Source: an uncultured Lacticaseibacillus sp. (GTDB lineage Bacteria; Bacillota; Bacilli; Lactobacillales; Lactobacillaceae). From it: a stretch of 35,035 nt of DNA. The notes under the pieces are model-generated. The model had not been told where the DNA came from. It saw only the letters and a list, made by a program, of their open reading frames with translations, and searched no databases. The position numbers and the translations under genes are program-made. The stretch lies in assembly GCA_934370925.1 (NCBI GenBank), contig CAKRNG010000020.1, forward strand, positions 1 through 35,035. The letters are read 5' to 3'. Below, piece after piece: positions 13,865 to 22,362 of the stretch; position 1 is the first letter of the stretch, and the number at the start of each line of letters is the position of its first letter.

Positions 13865-14866
13865 ATGGAAAAGCAAACAATCACCATTTACGACGTTGCG
13901 CGTGAAGCAAACGTGTCGATGGCTACGGTTTCTCGTGTTGTCAACGGCAACCCGAACGTGAAACCAGCCACTCGCAAAAAGGTACTGGAGGTTATCGACC
14001 GTCTCGATTACCGGCCAAATGCGGTCGCGCGTGGTCTCGCCTCCAAGAAGACGACCACAGTTGGGGTTATCATTCCGGACGTGACGAACATGTTCTTCTC
14101 CAGTCTTGCGCGGGGGATTGATGATGTTGCGACGATGTACAAGTACAACATTATCCTCGCCAACTCCGATGAGAACAACAAGAAGGAAGTGCAGGTGGTG
14201 AACAACCTGCTCGCCAAGCAAGTTGATGGGCTTATCTACATGGGCCACAACATCGGTGACACCATCCGTTCTGAATTCGCCCGTAGCAAGACTCCAATCG
14301 TGCTGGCTGGCTCCGTTGATCCTGAAGGTCAGCTGGGTAGCGTCAACATTGACTATGTGGCTGCTGTTCAGGGTGCAACCAAGCAACTCATCGAGAGTGG
14401 CAACGAACGGATTGCCCTCGTGACGGGTTCTCTGACCGATGCCATCAACGCACAGTACCGCTTGAAGGGGTACAAGGCTGCCCTCGATGACGCAGGGATT
14501 GCGTACGACGAAAGTCTCGTCTTCGAAACGGAATACAGCTACCAGGCTGGCCTGGCAATCTTCGGCGAATTGCAGAAGGTTAAGGCCACGGCAGCCATCG
14601 TGGCGGACGATGAGGTCGCAATTGGCGTGCTCAATGCAGCCCAGGATGCCGGCTTGACGGTTCCTACCGATTTCGAAGTCATCGCAAGTAACAACACCAA
14701 GCTAACTGAGATGAGCCGTCCCCGCATGACGTCCATCGACCAGCCACTGTACGATATTGGTGCGGTTGCCATGCGCTTGCTCACCAAGATGATGAACAAG
14801 GAAGACATCGACGAGAAGACGATTCGGCTTGGGTTCGACCTGACCGAACGCGACTCCACGAAATAA
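13865..14866 (+). CDS. ccpA: Catabolite control protein A (LacI family)
   Basis: This 333-residue global regulator of carbon catabolite repression binds cre sites with HPr-Ser-P as corepressor. The N-terminal LacI helix-turn-helix is plain (TIYDVAREANVSMATVSRVV at 6-25) with the hinge helix RPNAVARGLA near 47-56, then the periplasmic-binding-protein-like core (TTTVGVIIPDVTNMFFSSLA, YNIILANSDEN). Length and sequence are typical of lactobacillus CcpA. ATG 13865 gives the family start MEKQTITIYDVA. The only purine-rich site, AAAGGA, is 13 bases away, and in-frame TTG 13856 is a closer alternative. Divergent pepQ and the overlapping cre suggest autoregulation. Confidence 0.97.
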   Translation: MEKQTITIYDVAREANVSMATVSRVVNGNPNVKPATRKKVLEVIDRLDYRPNAVARGLASKKTTTVGVIIPDVTNMFFSSLARGIDDVATMYKYNIILANSDENNKKEVQVVNNLLAKQVDGLIYMGHNIGDTIRSEFARSKTPIVLAGSVDPEGQLGSVNIDYVAAVQGATKQLIESGNERIALVTGSLTDAINAQYRLKGYKAALDDAGIAYDESLVFETEYSYQAGLAIFGELQKVKATAAIVADDEVAIGVLNAAQDAGLTVPTDFEVIASNNTKLTEMSRPRMTSIDQPLYDIGAVAMRLLTKMMNKEDIDEKTIRLGFDLTERDSTK

Positions 14867-14883
14867 ACAGCTAAGCAAAAAAT

Positions 14884-14970
14884 GAGGTTGTGCCAGAAGA
14901 TGGATTGACCTCGGTTTACAAATAAATGCCCGTATCAATCCTGAATTTGGATTGATGCGGGCATTTTTTG
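14884..14970 (+). terminator. ccpA terminator inside a diverged member of the palindrome family
   Basis: ATGCCCGTATCAATCC pairs (one mismatch) with GGATTGATGCGGGCAT, followed by TTTTTTG, an excellent terminator. The preceding 39 bases (from GAGGTTGTGCCAGAAGATGG to GTTTACAAA) match the left shoulder of copies B and C at about four of five positions, but the stem itself is different. Confidence 0.88.
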
Positions 14971-15130
14971 TTTGCAAGGAAACCGTTTTTCGCCATGCAT
15001 TCGTCTTGTAATGTAAACAATTTCAATTTGTGTCTTTATAGTCTAGATAACTATTTGTCACACCTTTTTAACCCTTTTTGGTTTTTTAATTATTTGTGTG
15101 GACAAATCATGATAAAAGGGGATGTTGCTA

Positions 15131-15159
15131 TTGCTTGAAAGGATAAATGACCTTATAAT
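15131..15159 (+). promoter_or_regulatory. Promoter upstream of the EAL gene
   Basis: TTGCTT (15131-15136), a spacer of 17 bases and a perfect TATAAT (15154-15159). It leaves a leader of about 100 bases before the EAL gene. The rest of 14971-15266 is AT-rich with no other feature seen. Confidence 0.6.
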
Positions 15160-15266
15160 TGGTAAGCGTTGAGATTTAAACAAGTATCTAATCGATTTAA
15201 TTATATATAATAACGTGAGACGGTGCCCAAACTGGCGCCTGTTGATGGTTATAGGGGGCGGGTAGA

Positions 15267-15938
15267 ATGACAGTTGAACGTAAATTCTTCGGACAACCAA
15301 AGTTTTCGGGTGAAGGGGTGACAGCTCCGGTTGGCTATGAGTTGTTCGTTCGGGAGTTCAATGATGGGCGTTGGGTGTTACCGGATGACTTTAATTCGAT
15401 AACGGCCGATGAATTGGAACACTTACTACTGGATGCCATTCACCGGCTGCCGGATGAAGTGAGCATCCTGTCGTTTAACCTGGAGCAACACCAATTTGTT
15501 GATCCAGCGTACCGGCAAATGGTTCGACGGATTCAGGATGCGACGCCAATCGTTATTTTCACCGAATTAACAGAACGTGTGAATCCGGATGTGACACAAG
15601 ACGCGTTGCTCGCAGCCGCAAAAGCATTTCATGACGATGGCTTACGCGTTTGTATCGATGATGTGGGGACGGAAGGGAATGATCAGGCGTTCGTTGAGGA
15701 GCTTGAGGGCTACGTGGACGAGTATAAGTTCGCCATGCAGAACTTGCGCCCATTTAAACACGTCACGGACATCGTTGGGGTGTTGGCACCTTGGTACACG
15801 TACACGCAGAAACACCGCAAGATGATGGCTATCGAGGGCATTGAGACTGATGAAGACTTGGCGTACCTTAAGGAGCACTTTCCCTGTGACGTTTTGCAGG
15901 GGTACTATTTGGGGAAGCCGACTGATTTAAAGGAATAG
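15267..15938 (+). CDS. Stand-alone EAL-domain protein (putative c-di-GMP phosphodiesterase)
   Basis: This 223-residue protein is an EAL domain alone, with no sensor or GGDEF part. The signature EAL is ELF (E25-L26-F27), but the residues used for metal and substrate binding appear kept: R29, N71 (SFNLE), E100/E103 (FTELTE), D131-D132 (CIDDVGT), K154 (EYKFA), E190 (AIEGIE) and Q211 (QGYYLGKP). Known EAL enzymes linearise cyclic di-GMP; whether this one does depends on tolerance of the ELF variant. c-di-GMP signalling is uncommon in lactobacilli, and no diguanylate cyclase lies in the window. An AT-rich leader with a good promoter precedes it. The upstream GGGGGCGGG is a possible ribosome binding site. 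Confidence 0.88.
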   Translation: MTVERKFFGQPKFSGEGVTAPVGYELFVREFNDGRWVLPDDFNSITADELEHLLLDAIHRLPDEVSILSFNLEQHQFVDPAYRQMVRRIQDATPIVIFTELTERVNPDVTQDALLAAAKAFHDDGLRVCIDDVGTEGNDQAFVEELEGYVDEYKFAMQNLRPFKHVTDIVGVLAPWYTYTQKHRKMMAIEGIETDEDLAYLKEHFPCDVLQGYYLGKPTDLKE

Positions 15939-15984
15939 AGACTGTTGCGGTCATTGATTATGCAACGGACATAAAGAAAGACCC

Positions 15985-16145
15985 CGAGGCTGCGCCAGAA
16001 GACGGTTTGGCCCCGGTATACAAAGCAGGCCTGGTGGAAATCCCGAACTTAGGATTTCTACCAGGCCTGCTTTGTATGTTAGGGGGCAGTCTTCTGGCGC
16101 GCGACTGGATGTAACGTTCGTGTGCTTTGGACGTATGGCGCACCC
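15985..16145. repeat. Palindromic terminator-like repeat, copy B
   Basis: It runs from GAGGCTGCGCCAGAAGACGG through a long stem (ACAAAGCAGGCCTGGT with ACCAGGCCTGCTTTGT, plus GAAATCC/GGATTTC, loop CGAACTTA) to GTCTTCTGGCGCGCGACTGG and the tail ATGTAACGTTCGTGTGC. It is almost identical to copy C at 30983. It lies between the convergent ends of the EAL gene and the sortase gene, where a bidirectional terminator is expected. Confidence 0.85.
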
Positions 16146-16181
16146 CCGGGGCATTTCTTATTTATTTGCGGAAATTGGCAT

Positions 16182-16889
16182 CTAGTTCGCGAATACCTGA
16201 AGATTCTTGTCCGTGGCCTTTTCCGTCTTCACGAGTTCGCCCTGCACGATCTGACGTTCAGGCTGGTTGATGAGGTCGGAGGCACAGGTAACGAGGGTAA
16301 TCATCTTCTTGTTCGGTACGTCGTCAATGTATTGCACCTGATGCTTATCGACCACCTTGATGAAGTTAATCTTGTAGACGTAGACTGTCTTCTTATCGGT
16401 GATGTAGATTTGTGCGCCCTTCTTCACGTTCTCAAGTGGGGAGAAGAGGGTGGTTCGCTTGTGGATGTGGTGCCCCGCAAGCGCGTAATTGTTCTTCCCC
16501 ATTTCTTGGTTCTCCTTCATCGTCCCCGCACCGACTGCGAGGTTGGAACTCGTGACACCATTCAGAATGGGGAGGTGAATGTTCACGCTAGGAACGGAAA
16601 CCAGGCCAATGGGGTGCAAGTTCCGTGCCAACGCCGCTTTAGACACCGTGCTCAGGTTCAAGGATTCGACCTTGCTGAAGTCCCAGTTGGTCTTGCGCTT
16701 CTTGTTCTTCGCAAGTTCATCGGCGTCGAGCTGTTGCGCCTGCTGCACGCCACTTTGTTGCATGTGGTTCACCATGAACAGTTTCACTTGCTCGTTGAAA
16801 ATCAGGAGCAAACTCACAATCAGGACGAGAACCATCAGAAGCCGGAATAACCAGCGTCGAATGCGATGTTGCTTTTTTTCTTTTGGCAT
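16182..16889 (-). CDS. srtA: Class A sortase
   Basis: This 235-residue membrane-anchored transpeptidase joins LPXTG proteins to the cell wall. It has a basic N-terminus and one signal-anchor helix (14-31), a stalk, then the sortase beta-barrel. The catalytic triad is clear: His140 in ALAGHH, Cys202 in TLVTC, and Arg212 in PERQIVQGEL. Length and the TLVTC motif fit the housekeeping class A enzyme. The start ATG 16889 follows a GGGGGG tract eight bases upstream. No LPXTG substrate or pilin gene lies next to it, consistent with a general housekeeping sortase. Confidence 0.94.
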   Translation of the reverse strand: MPKEKKQHRIRRWLFRLLMVLVLIVSLLLIFNEQVKLFMVNHMQQSGVQQAQQLDADELAKNKKRKTNWDFSKVESLNLSTVSKAALARNLHPIGLVSVPSVNIHLPILNGVTSSNLAVGAGTMKENQEMGKNNYALAGHHIHKRTTLFSPLENVKKGAQIYITDKKTVYVYKINFIKVVDKHQVQYIDDVPNKKMITLVTCASDLINQPERQIVQGELVKTEKATDKNLQVFAN

Positions 16890-17035
16890 AGAACCAACCC
16901 CCCTGCAGAGAAATATCTGCGTACTTTTTATAAGGACAGTGTAGCATAAAAATGCGAGGGAGGGGTGATATGACAGATGTCCACTTTTTTATTTTTGAGG
17001 TAATTATATTGAGTAATTGTCACGTAGATAGTGGA

Positions 17036-17077
17036 TGCGCCATAAGTCATTACATCCAGTCTTCTGGCGCAGCCTCG
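17036..17077. repeat. Deleted remnant of the palindrome family
   Basis: The left tail (GCGCCATAAGTC, CATTACATCC) is joined directly to the other end (AGTCTTCTGGCGCAGCCTC) with the whole central stem missing. It shows the element's ends without the middle. Confidence 0.65.
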
Positions 17078-17115
17078 TGGGTGGTGGAATTTTAGTAGGT
17101 TTTGAAGAAAGTTAA

Positions 17116-17165
17116 AGGGAAGGGGCGATTATCCGTACTTTGGATAATCGCTCCTTCCTTTTTGT
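17116..17165 (+). terminator. Orphan strong hairpin
   Basis: GCGATTATCC (17125-17134) pairs perfectly with GGATAATCGC, the stem extends through AAGG.AGG/CCTTCCTT, and a T-run follows. No plus-strand gene ends here, so it may be a second barrier behind the PBP gene, or the end of an unseen small transcript. Confidence 0.7.
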
Positions 17166-17166
17166 G

Positions 17167-17214
17167 TAAAAAAAGGAACCCACATGACGGATGATTCCTG
17201 AAGTGGGTTCCTTT
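17167..17214 (-). terminator. Terminator of the PBP gene
   Basis: AAAGGAACCCAC pairs with GTGGGTTCCTTT; on the minus strand the stem is followed by TTTTTTTAC. It starts 16 bases past the PBP stop codon. Confidence 0.88.
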
Positions 17215-17229
17215 AAATTTGAAACGCGA

Positions 17230-19911
17230 TTACTGTGCCGCTGTTGACGACGAGGTGCTCGATGTTGCTGAGGATGTCGACGTGGTGGCTGCTGTGCTGG
17301 AGCTAGAGACGCTGCTGGTCGATGTGGAGAAGACGGACGACCAGTTCGTTGAGGAGCTGCTGGACGACTTGCTGGATGAGGAACTTGACGACGAGGACTT
17401 GGTGGTACTGTCCGTCGTGTCATCCGTACTGTCATCTTCGGTGCTGAGAACGTCAGAGAGGGTTTCATCACCACTTGTCTGCGTGCCGTAACCGTTGCGC
17501 TTGCCCTGCAGGTACTCCCAGAAAAGCTTGAAGTTGTCGCTGGTACCACCAATCCCGAACTGGGTGGTCGGTTTTCCTGGCGTCCAGTCATTGTACAGAC
17601 TCGTGACGGTGTTGCCAGAGGTGGTAATTTTGTTGCCGTTGTACGTCACCGTTCCGTTTGGCATCCCCGTCTGACTGTTGACGGTCACACTCTTCACGGT
17701 AGACGGCTTAGCCATTTTCTTGTGAATCTTCAGCTTCTTTGGAATCAGCTTGTAAATCTGGTTCATTTGCTGAGACCAGTAGTTCAGCTTCGAGTTATTG
17801 GCAGATGTGGACATGTTGTAGGTGTGCCCATAGTTGTTGTCGTAACCCATCCACAGACCAAGGCTGACACCTGGTGTGCTCCCGACGAACCAAATATCAC
17901 GGTTGTCGTTACTTTCACCAGTCTTACCAGTAACGTTGGCTGTGCTGAAGCTCAGGTAGCTATTCAGCGATGAGGCCGTCCCAGAATCGACGATGGTGTG
18001 CATCATTTGCTTCATGATGTAGGCAGTCGCTTTGGAAACAACGCGGGTACGCTTGACCTTGTGCTTATAGATGACCTTCCCGGATGGATCCGTGATGGAA
18101 TCAATCATGTAGGTGTTGGCGTGCACCCCACCGTTCGCGTAAGTTGCGTACGCACTGGTTTGCTGGGTGACGGTGAGCCCGTAATCAGTCCCCCCAACCC
18201 CTAAACCGAGTTGTGAGTAGTCATTGTCGGTCAGCGTCGTAATCCCAATCTTCTTCATATAATTCTTCACGTTGGTTTGCTTACGCACCACGTTGTAGAG
18301 GTTCAGCGCGGGGATGTTGTGGGAGTGGGAAAGGGCGTACGTGGCCGGAATGAACCGGTTTTGGATCGTATTTCCGAAGTCAGTTGGCTTGTAGCTTCCG
18401 AAGTTCGTGGGGAAATCGGCCAGGGCGGTGTTCGATCCAATAATCTTGTTCTCGATGGCGGGACCGTAAACCAGAATTGGCTTAATGGTGGACCCTGGTG
18501 CACGGGTGGTGTTGATATGGTTGACCCCAGACGTCGTGCCCCCAATGAAGCTGAGGATTGCGCCAGTGTCATTATCGAGCAGCACCATCCCGTTTTGTGG
18601 TGATTCCGTCACGGTCTTCGTTTCACCCGTCGTTGAATCCGTATAGGTGTACGTATGGTCAACACCGAAGCTAGATTTATAGAGGTTCATAACTTCTTGC
18701 ATCTTGTCATAAACGGACTTGATGAGTGTGCTGTGAATCTGGTACCCCTTCGTCTTCAGCAACGTTTCCGCCGTGGTCTTGTAGTTGGCAAGTTCCTTGC
18801 TGGTGAGGCTTGAAGAACTAATGCCGTCTTCCTTGGCGAGTTGCTTAGCCAGAAGTGTTTCCGCCTGGCCGTAAACCGCGTTGTAGGCGTAGTCCGTTGA
18901 AGTGTCTTCTTCGTTCGTACTGGAGGCTTGCTTCAGGAAGGAACCCTTAAGATCGAAGGCGAGCGCATCTTTATATTGTTTATTTGTCAGGTAGCCAGCA
19001 CGATACATCCGGAACAGAACGGTCTTTTGCCGAATCAGGCCGGAATTCAGGGACTTGGCAAAGGCACCTGTCTGCGTGTATGGCGTGTAGCCGAACGGAC
19101 TTTGTGGCAGTCCCGCAATGAAGGCGGACTGCGCAATGTTCAGCTTGGCGGCACTCACTCCGAAGAGGCCTTCAGCAGCTGCTTCAACCCCCGCGATGTT
19201 TTCACCCTTGTTGTTGCGTCCGAATGTGGCCACGTTGAGGTAGGCGTTCAGAATTTGGCTCTTGCTCATGTACTTATCCACACGCATGGCGAGCACAATT
19301 TCTTTGGCCTTACGTTTATACGTGGTTTCGCTGGACAGTAATTGGAGTTTCACCAGTTGCTGGGTGAGGGTTGAGCCCCCCGTTTCGCCACCCAGTCCCG
19401 TCACGCTTGAGATGACTGCGCGAATCAGGGATTTTGGCATTACCCCGTCATGCGTGAAGAAGTCTTCATCTTCCGTTGCCACGACGGCTTTTTGCAACCA
19501 AGGGGAAACCTCGTTCAGATTGACGTTCGTGCGGACGAGGTCGCTCTTCACGTTGCCGAGTTTCTTGTTGTTCGCGTAATAGAGTGTCGCGGACGTATCT
19601 GCATTCAAAATAGATGTTTTTAACGCGGTCTTCGTTGGAATCGGCGTGTCATCCACGATGGACGCAAAATAGCCCAAAATGCCCCCGAAAGCTAAACACC
19701 CCGCCAAGACAAGGCCGCAGATGAGTGCGACAAATAGGCTCCGAACGACTTGGATACCCGTGTCGACGTAGAGCCACCAATTGTCTTTGGTGAGGGGAGG
19801 AAGTTTAGGGCGCTTAGAGGAACGCGCGGTTTCTTTTGCGGTTGATTGGTGCTGATTGTTCGCGCCGTTGCGTGCAAACGCTTGGCGAAGTCGCTGCCAT
19901 AAATTATTCAC
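17230..19911 (-). CDS. Bifunctional class A penicillin-binding protein (PBP1A/2A type)
   Basis: This 893-residue enzyme polymerises and cross-links peptidoglycan. Counting from GTG 19926: basic cytoplasmic N-terminus; membrane helix at about 60-88; GT51 glycosyltransferase with ATEDEDFFTHDG (E152) and GGSTLTQQLVK (183-193); transpeptidase with STIK at 479-482 (nucleophile S479), SHN at 535-537 and KTG at 668-670. The last 90 or so residues are a low-complexity Ser/Thr tail after an Asp/Glu patch, likely an extracellular flexible linker. Two GTG starts compete. I prefer 19911, preceded by AAAGGTGG; 19926 lies almost at the predicted transcript start, since TGGTATAAT (extended -10) ends 12 bases before it. 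The role is housekeeping wall synthesis. Confidence 0.95.
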   Translation of the reverse strand: MNNLWQRLRQAFARNGANNQHQSTAKETARSSKRPKLPPLTKDNWWLYVDTGIQVVRSLFVALICGLVLAGCLAFGGILGYFASIVDDTPIPTKTALKTSILNADTSATLYYANNKKLGNVKSDLVRTNVNLNEVSPWLQKAVVATEDEDFFTHDGVMPKSLIRAVISSVTGLGGETGGSTLTQQLVKLQLLSSETTYKRKAKEIVLAMRVDKYMSKSQILNAYLNVATFGRNNKGENIAGVEAAAEGLFGVSAAKLNIAQSAFIAGLPQSPFGYTPYTQTGAFAKSLNSGLIRQKTVLFRMYRAGYLTNKQYKDALAFDLKGSFLKQASSTNEEDTSTDYAYNAVYGQAETLLAKQLAKEDGISSSSLTSKELANYKTTAETLLKTKGYQIHSTLIKSVYDKMQEVMNLYKSSFGVDHTYTYTDSTTGETKTVTESPQNGMVLLDNDTGAILSFIGGTTSGVNHINTTRAPGSTIKPILVYGPAIENKIIGSNTALADFPTNFGSYKPTDFGNTIQNRFIPATYALSHSHNIPALNLYNVVRKQTNVKNYMKKIGITTLTDNDYSQLGLGVGGTDYGLTVTQQTSAYATYANGGVHANTYMIDSITDPSGKVIYKHKVKRTRVVSKATAYIMKQMMHTIVDSGTASSLNSYLSFSTANVTGKTGESNDNRDIWFVGSTPGVSLGLWMGYDNNYGHTYNMSTSANNSKLNYWSQQMNQIYKLIPKKLKIHKKMAKPSTVKSVTVNSQTGMPNGTVTYNGNKITTSGNTVTSLYNDWTPGKPTTQFGIGGTSDNFKLFWEYLQGKRNGYGTQTSGDETLSDVLSTEDDSTDDTTDSTTKSSSSSSSSSKSSSSSSTNWSSVFSTSTSSVSSSSTAATTSTSSATSSTSSSTAAQ

Positions 19912-19937
19912 AGTTTTTCGTGCCACCTTTGAGCTTC

Positions 19938-19946
19938 ATTATACCA
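19938..19946 (-). promoter_or_regulatory. Extended -10 promoter of the PBP gene
   Basis: Read on the minus strand, TGGTATAAT is a perfect extended -10. Transcription should begin about seven bases on, near 19931. This leaves a 20-base leader containing AAAGGTGG before GTG 19911 and argues against GTG 19926. Confidence 0.55.
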
Positions 19947-19965
19947 GATGTGCAGAATGGGAAAA

Positions 19966-20200
19966 GGGGGCGGTTGAGGGAAAAAGTTTGGCTCCGGTTT
20001 GTTTGTGACGCCAGTGGTGGGGCACGGTTCCATCTTTTTGACCAAGTGCGGGTCAAAAAGATTCCACCTCGCTTTGAGCCTGCCTGACAAAACCGGTCAG
20101 CCAGTCTCAAAGCCGGCCCGTTTCTAGGCGATAAATCGCCAAGAAACTTTCACCACTTCTGCACAAACAAACCTCCGCCAAACTTTTTCGCGCAACGGCC
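19966..20200. repeat. F element, solo full copy
   Basis: This is a 235-base foldable unit. End arms: AAAAAGTTTGGC with GCCAAACTTTTT, then GGTTTGTTTGTG against CACAAACAAACC. Internal hairpins: ATCTTTTTGACC (20032-20043) with GGTCAAAAAGAT (20051-20062), loop AAGTGCG; GCTTTGAG with CTCAAAGC; and TTTCTAGGCGAT with ATCGCCAAGAAA near 20120-20147. Constant blocks shared with the other copies are CCAGTGGTGGGGCACGGTTC and TTCCACCTCGCTTTGAGCCT. No H or G element follows. It lies just upstream of the PBP promoter. Confidence 0.88.
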
Positions 20201-20364
20201 TGCCACGTTCGTTGTGCTTATGCATATGTTTTGTTGATTGATTTGCATCATGGAAGATGGGGCTAGGATGGAATGTTTTGAATCACCGCTGATAATCAAT
20301 GGCTAACTAGATAGATGTAATCGAATAACAGAAGGTAAAACGAAACGTGACAACATAGGTACAC
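20201..20364. other. Gap between F element and pepV terminator, nothing recognised
   Basis: It is moderately AT-rich, with ATGCATATG near 20220 and no credible frame, hairpin or promoter pair on either strand that I could support. Confidence 0.4.
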
Positions 20365-20417
20365 AAAACCGCCCCACCCAGCAAATTGAACTTAGGTTGC
20401 TGGGTGGGGCGGTTTTG
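20365..20417 (-). terminator. Terminator of pepV
   Basis: AAAACCGCCCCACCCAGCAA pairs perfectly with TTGCTGGGTGGGGCGGTTTT. The apex includes GAACTTAGG, the same loop string as in palindrome copies B and C. Confidence 0.95.
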
Positions 20418-20432
20418 GTTTGTCGCGCCAGG

Positions 20433-21845
20433 TTAGTTGGCGAGGCGGTAGATGGCGTCCGCGTAGATGGCTGCGGCGCGCACGATGTCTTCAATCTTGA
20501 TGTATTCGTTTGGCATGTGCATGATGTCAGGTGCACCAGGCATCTGGGCACCGAATGCAACACCGCGGTCGAGAATCCGACCGTACGTACCGCCACCGAT
20601 AATCATTTCGTGACCTTCCAGACCTGTGTGTTCGGTGTAAACACTGAGCAACGTCTGAACGAGTGGGTCGCTTTCTGGTACATAGTGTGGTTCCTGGGCG
20701 TGGCCGTCGATGGTGACATCCACGAGATCTTCACCGATTGCGGCTTCAATCTGGTCGCGAATCTGTTCTGCCGTGGTGCCTTGTGGGTAACGGATGTTAA
20801 TCAGCACAGTCTGCTTGCCGTCCTGACTGAAGTCGAAAATGTCAGGGCTGGCGGTTAATTCGCCCATCTTGCGGTCGGCGTAGTTGATGCCGAGCTTAAC
20901 GCCAGCTGTATCGCGGTGCATCAAACTGGCAATGGTTGCGACGTATTGGCGGGCAGCTGGGTCGAGTGCGAGGGTACTGTTATCGAGGAAAGCAGCGAGG
21001 TAAGTCCCTGCGTTTGTCCCAATTGCAGGCGTGGAAGCGTGGGCACCCTGACCAACGAGGGTGATGCTGACGCCGGTATCGGTGGCAGTCAGTTCTGCCG
21101 TGACGTCATTGGTCATGGCAAACGTCTGCAGCTGATCGTTCAAATCTTCAGGAAGCTTCCCTGTGAGGGTCACCGTTGCGGTTACGGGCACCATGTTGGG
21201 CCGAATACCGGCAGTGAAGCGCGTCATGGTGACGTCAGCTTGCTTTGGCGATACGCGCTTCTGACTTACGAGGAAACTTGCAATCCCTTTTTCCCCATTA
21301 ATAATAGGAAATTCGGCATCGGGGGAGAAACCAAACGTTGGGTTTTCTTCCGTTGCAAGGTAGCGGTCCATGCCGTACCATTCGGATTCTTCATCGGAAC
21401 CCAAAATCATGTGCACGCGCTTGTTCAATGGCACGTTCAGGTCGCGCAGAATCTTCATGGCGTAGTAGGCGGCAATCACAGGCCCCTTATCGTCGGCGGT
21501 TCCACGACCGTAGACTTTACCGTCCTTCACTTCTGGTGTGAAAGGATCGGTCGTCCAACCTTCACCAGCGGGCACAACGTCAACGTGACCGAGCACGCCG
21601 AGGATGTCCTCACCTTGGCCAAGTTCAATCCGGCCAGCAACGTTTTCCACGTTCTTCGTGGTAAAACCGTCACGTTCAGCCATGCTCAGCGCCTGCTTGA
21701 TTGCGGCTGCTGGGCCGGGGCCGAGTGGGGCATCGTCCGTTGCCTTGTCGGTGTCGCGTTCGGAGTCAATTGAAACCAGTGTCTTCAGGTCGGCAACCAT
21801 TTCGTCTTCGTAGTTGGCGGCTGCTGTTTTGAAATCGTAATCCAT
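20433..21845 (-). CDS. pepV: Dipeptidase PepV (M20 zinc peptidase)
   Basis: This 470-residue cytoplasmic dipeptidase is the standard PepV length. Zinc-site residues follow the L. delbrueckii PepV pattern: H87 (GHVDVVP), D119 (GTADDKGP), E152/E153 (GSDEESEW, catalytic and metal), D176 (FSPDAEFP) and a late His in DIMHMPNEY. The lid domain lies between about residues 185 and 380. It hydrolyses dipeptides with a free N-terminus, supplying amino acids after peptide uptake. ATG 21845 is chosen for the GAGGG six bases upstream and the family start MDYDF. Monocistronic, with a very strong terminator. Confidence 0.95.
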   Translation of the reverse strand: MDYDFKTAAANYEDEMVADLKTLVSIDSERDTDKATDDAPLGPGPAAAIKQALSMAERDGFTTKNVENVAGRIELGQGEDILGVLGHVDVVPAGEGWTTDPFTPEVKDGKVYGRGTADDKGPVIAAYYAMKILRDLNVPLNKRVHMILGSDEESEWYGMDRYLATEENPTFGFSPDAEFPIINGEKGIASFLVSQKRVSPKQADVTMTRFTAGIRPNMVPVTATVTLTGKLPEDLNDQLQTFAMTNDVTAELTATDTGVSITLVGQGAHASTPAIGTNAGTYLAAFLDNSTLALDPAARQYVATIASLMHRDTAGVKLGINYADRKMGELTASPDIFDFSQDGKQTVLINIRYPQGTTAEQIRDQIEAAIGEDLVDVTIDGHAQEPHYVPESDPLVQTLLSVYTEHTGLEGHEMIIGGGTYGRILDRGVAFGAQMPGAPDIMHMPNEYIKIEDIVRAAAIYADAIYRLAN

Positions 21846-21924
21846 GTTTGTCCCTCTTTTCTTGGTTTGGTAGTTCATTCATAATAATAGGATACCATAT
21901 TGGCGGTTGTGTTGGAGAAGATGT

Positions 21925-22160
21925 GGCCGAGCGTTGCGGGGAAAAGCTCGGCTCCGGTTTTGGCGTGTCTCCAGTGGTGGGGCACGGTTCCATACGGGTG
22001 ACCAAGTGCAGGTCACTCGTATTCCACCTCGCTTTGAGCCTGTCTGACAAAAACCGTCAGCCAGTCTCAAAGCCGGCCCGTATCTAGGCGGTAAACCGCC
22101 TAGATACCTTCGCCACTTCCGCACCCCAAAACCTCCGCCGAACTTTTCCCCGTAACGGCC
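21925..22160. repeat. F element, full copy F2
   Basis: End arms: GGGGAAAAG with CTTTTCCCC and CTCGGC with GCCGAA. Variable hairpin: ATACGGGTGACC (21992-22003) with GGTCACTCGTAT (22011-22022), one G-T pair, loop AAGTGCA. Next come GCTTTGAG/CTCAAAGC enclosing CTGAC/GTCAG, then GTATCTAGGCGGT with ACCGCCTAGATAC (22080-22107). It sits upstream of pepV and is followed by H and G elements. Confidence 0.88.
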
Positions 22161-22198
22161 TTCATCCATCTTGTCCCATCATTTGTTTTAGGGTGGCA

Positions 22199-22362
22199 CA
22201 GTTAGCGAATGCAAAGGGCGCATTCGCTGAGGCAACGTCGCTGACGCTCCTCGCGTTGCATCCTTCCGTTGGTTGGTTACGTTTGAACTCGGAGGTTAAT
22301 CCGCCTAAAGTGAGCAAAACTAACCTCGATAAGACATTTGCGCGCAGCCGCAAATGTCCTGT
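22199..22362. repeat. H connector, copy 1
   Basis: It is shared with 26215-26368: AACGTCGCTG, CTCCTCGCGTTGCATCC, GTTGGTTGGTTACGTT, then ACCTCGATAAGACATT. It ends in a hairpin GACATTTGCG/CGCAAATGTC (22333-22342 and 22349-22358) around CGCAGC. The other copy has GACATTCGCG/CGCGAATGTC, a paired change. GCGAATGC/GCATTCGC near 22205 forms another hairpin only here. Confidence 0.75.

Noticed and set aside
16122..16850. Plus-strand frame of 242 codons, Leu/His/Val-rich
   Set aside because: It is antisense to the sortase gene with an intact His-Cys-Arg triad and begins inside palindrome copy B.
20916..21773. Plus-strand frame of 285 codons
   Set aside because: It is antisense to pepV, which has complete zinc-ligand motifs; composition is Cys/His/Gly-rich shadow sequence.
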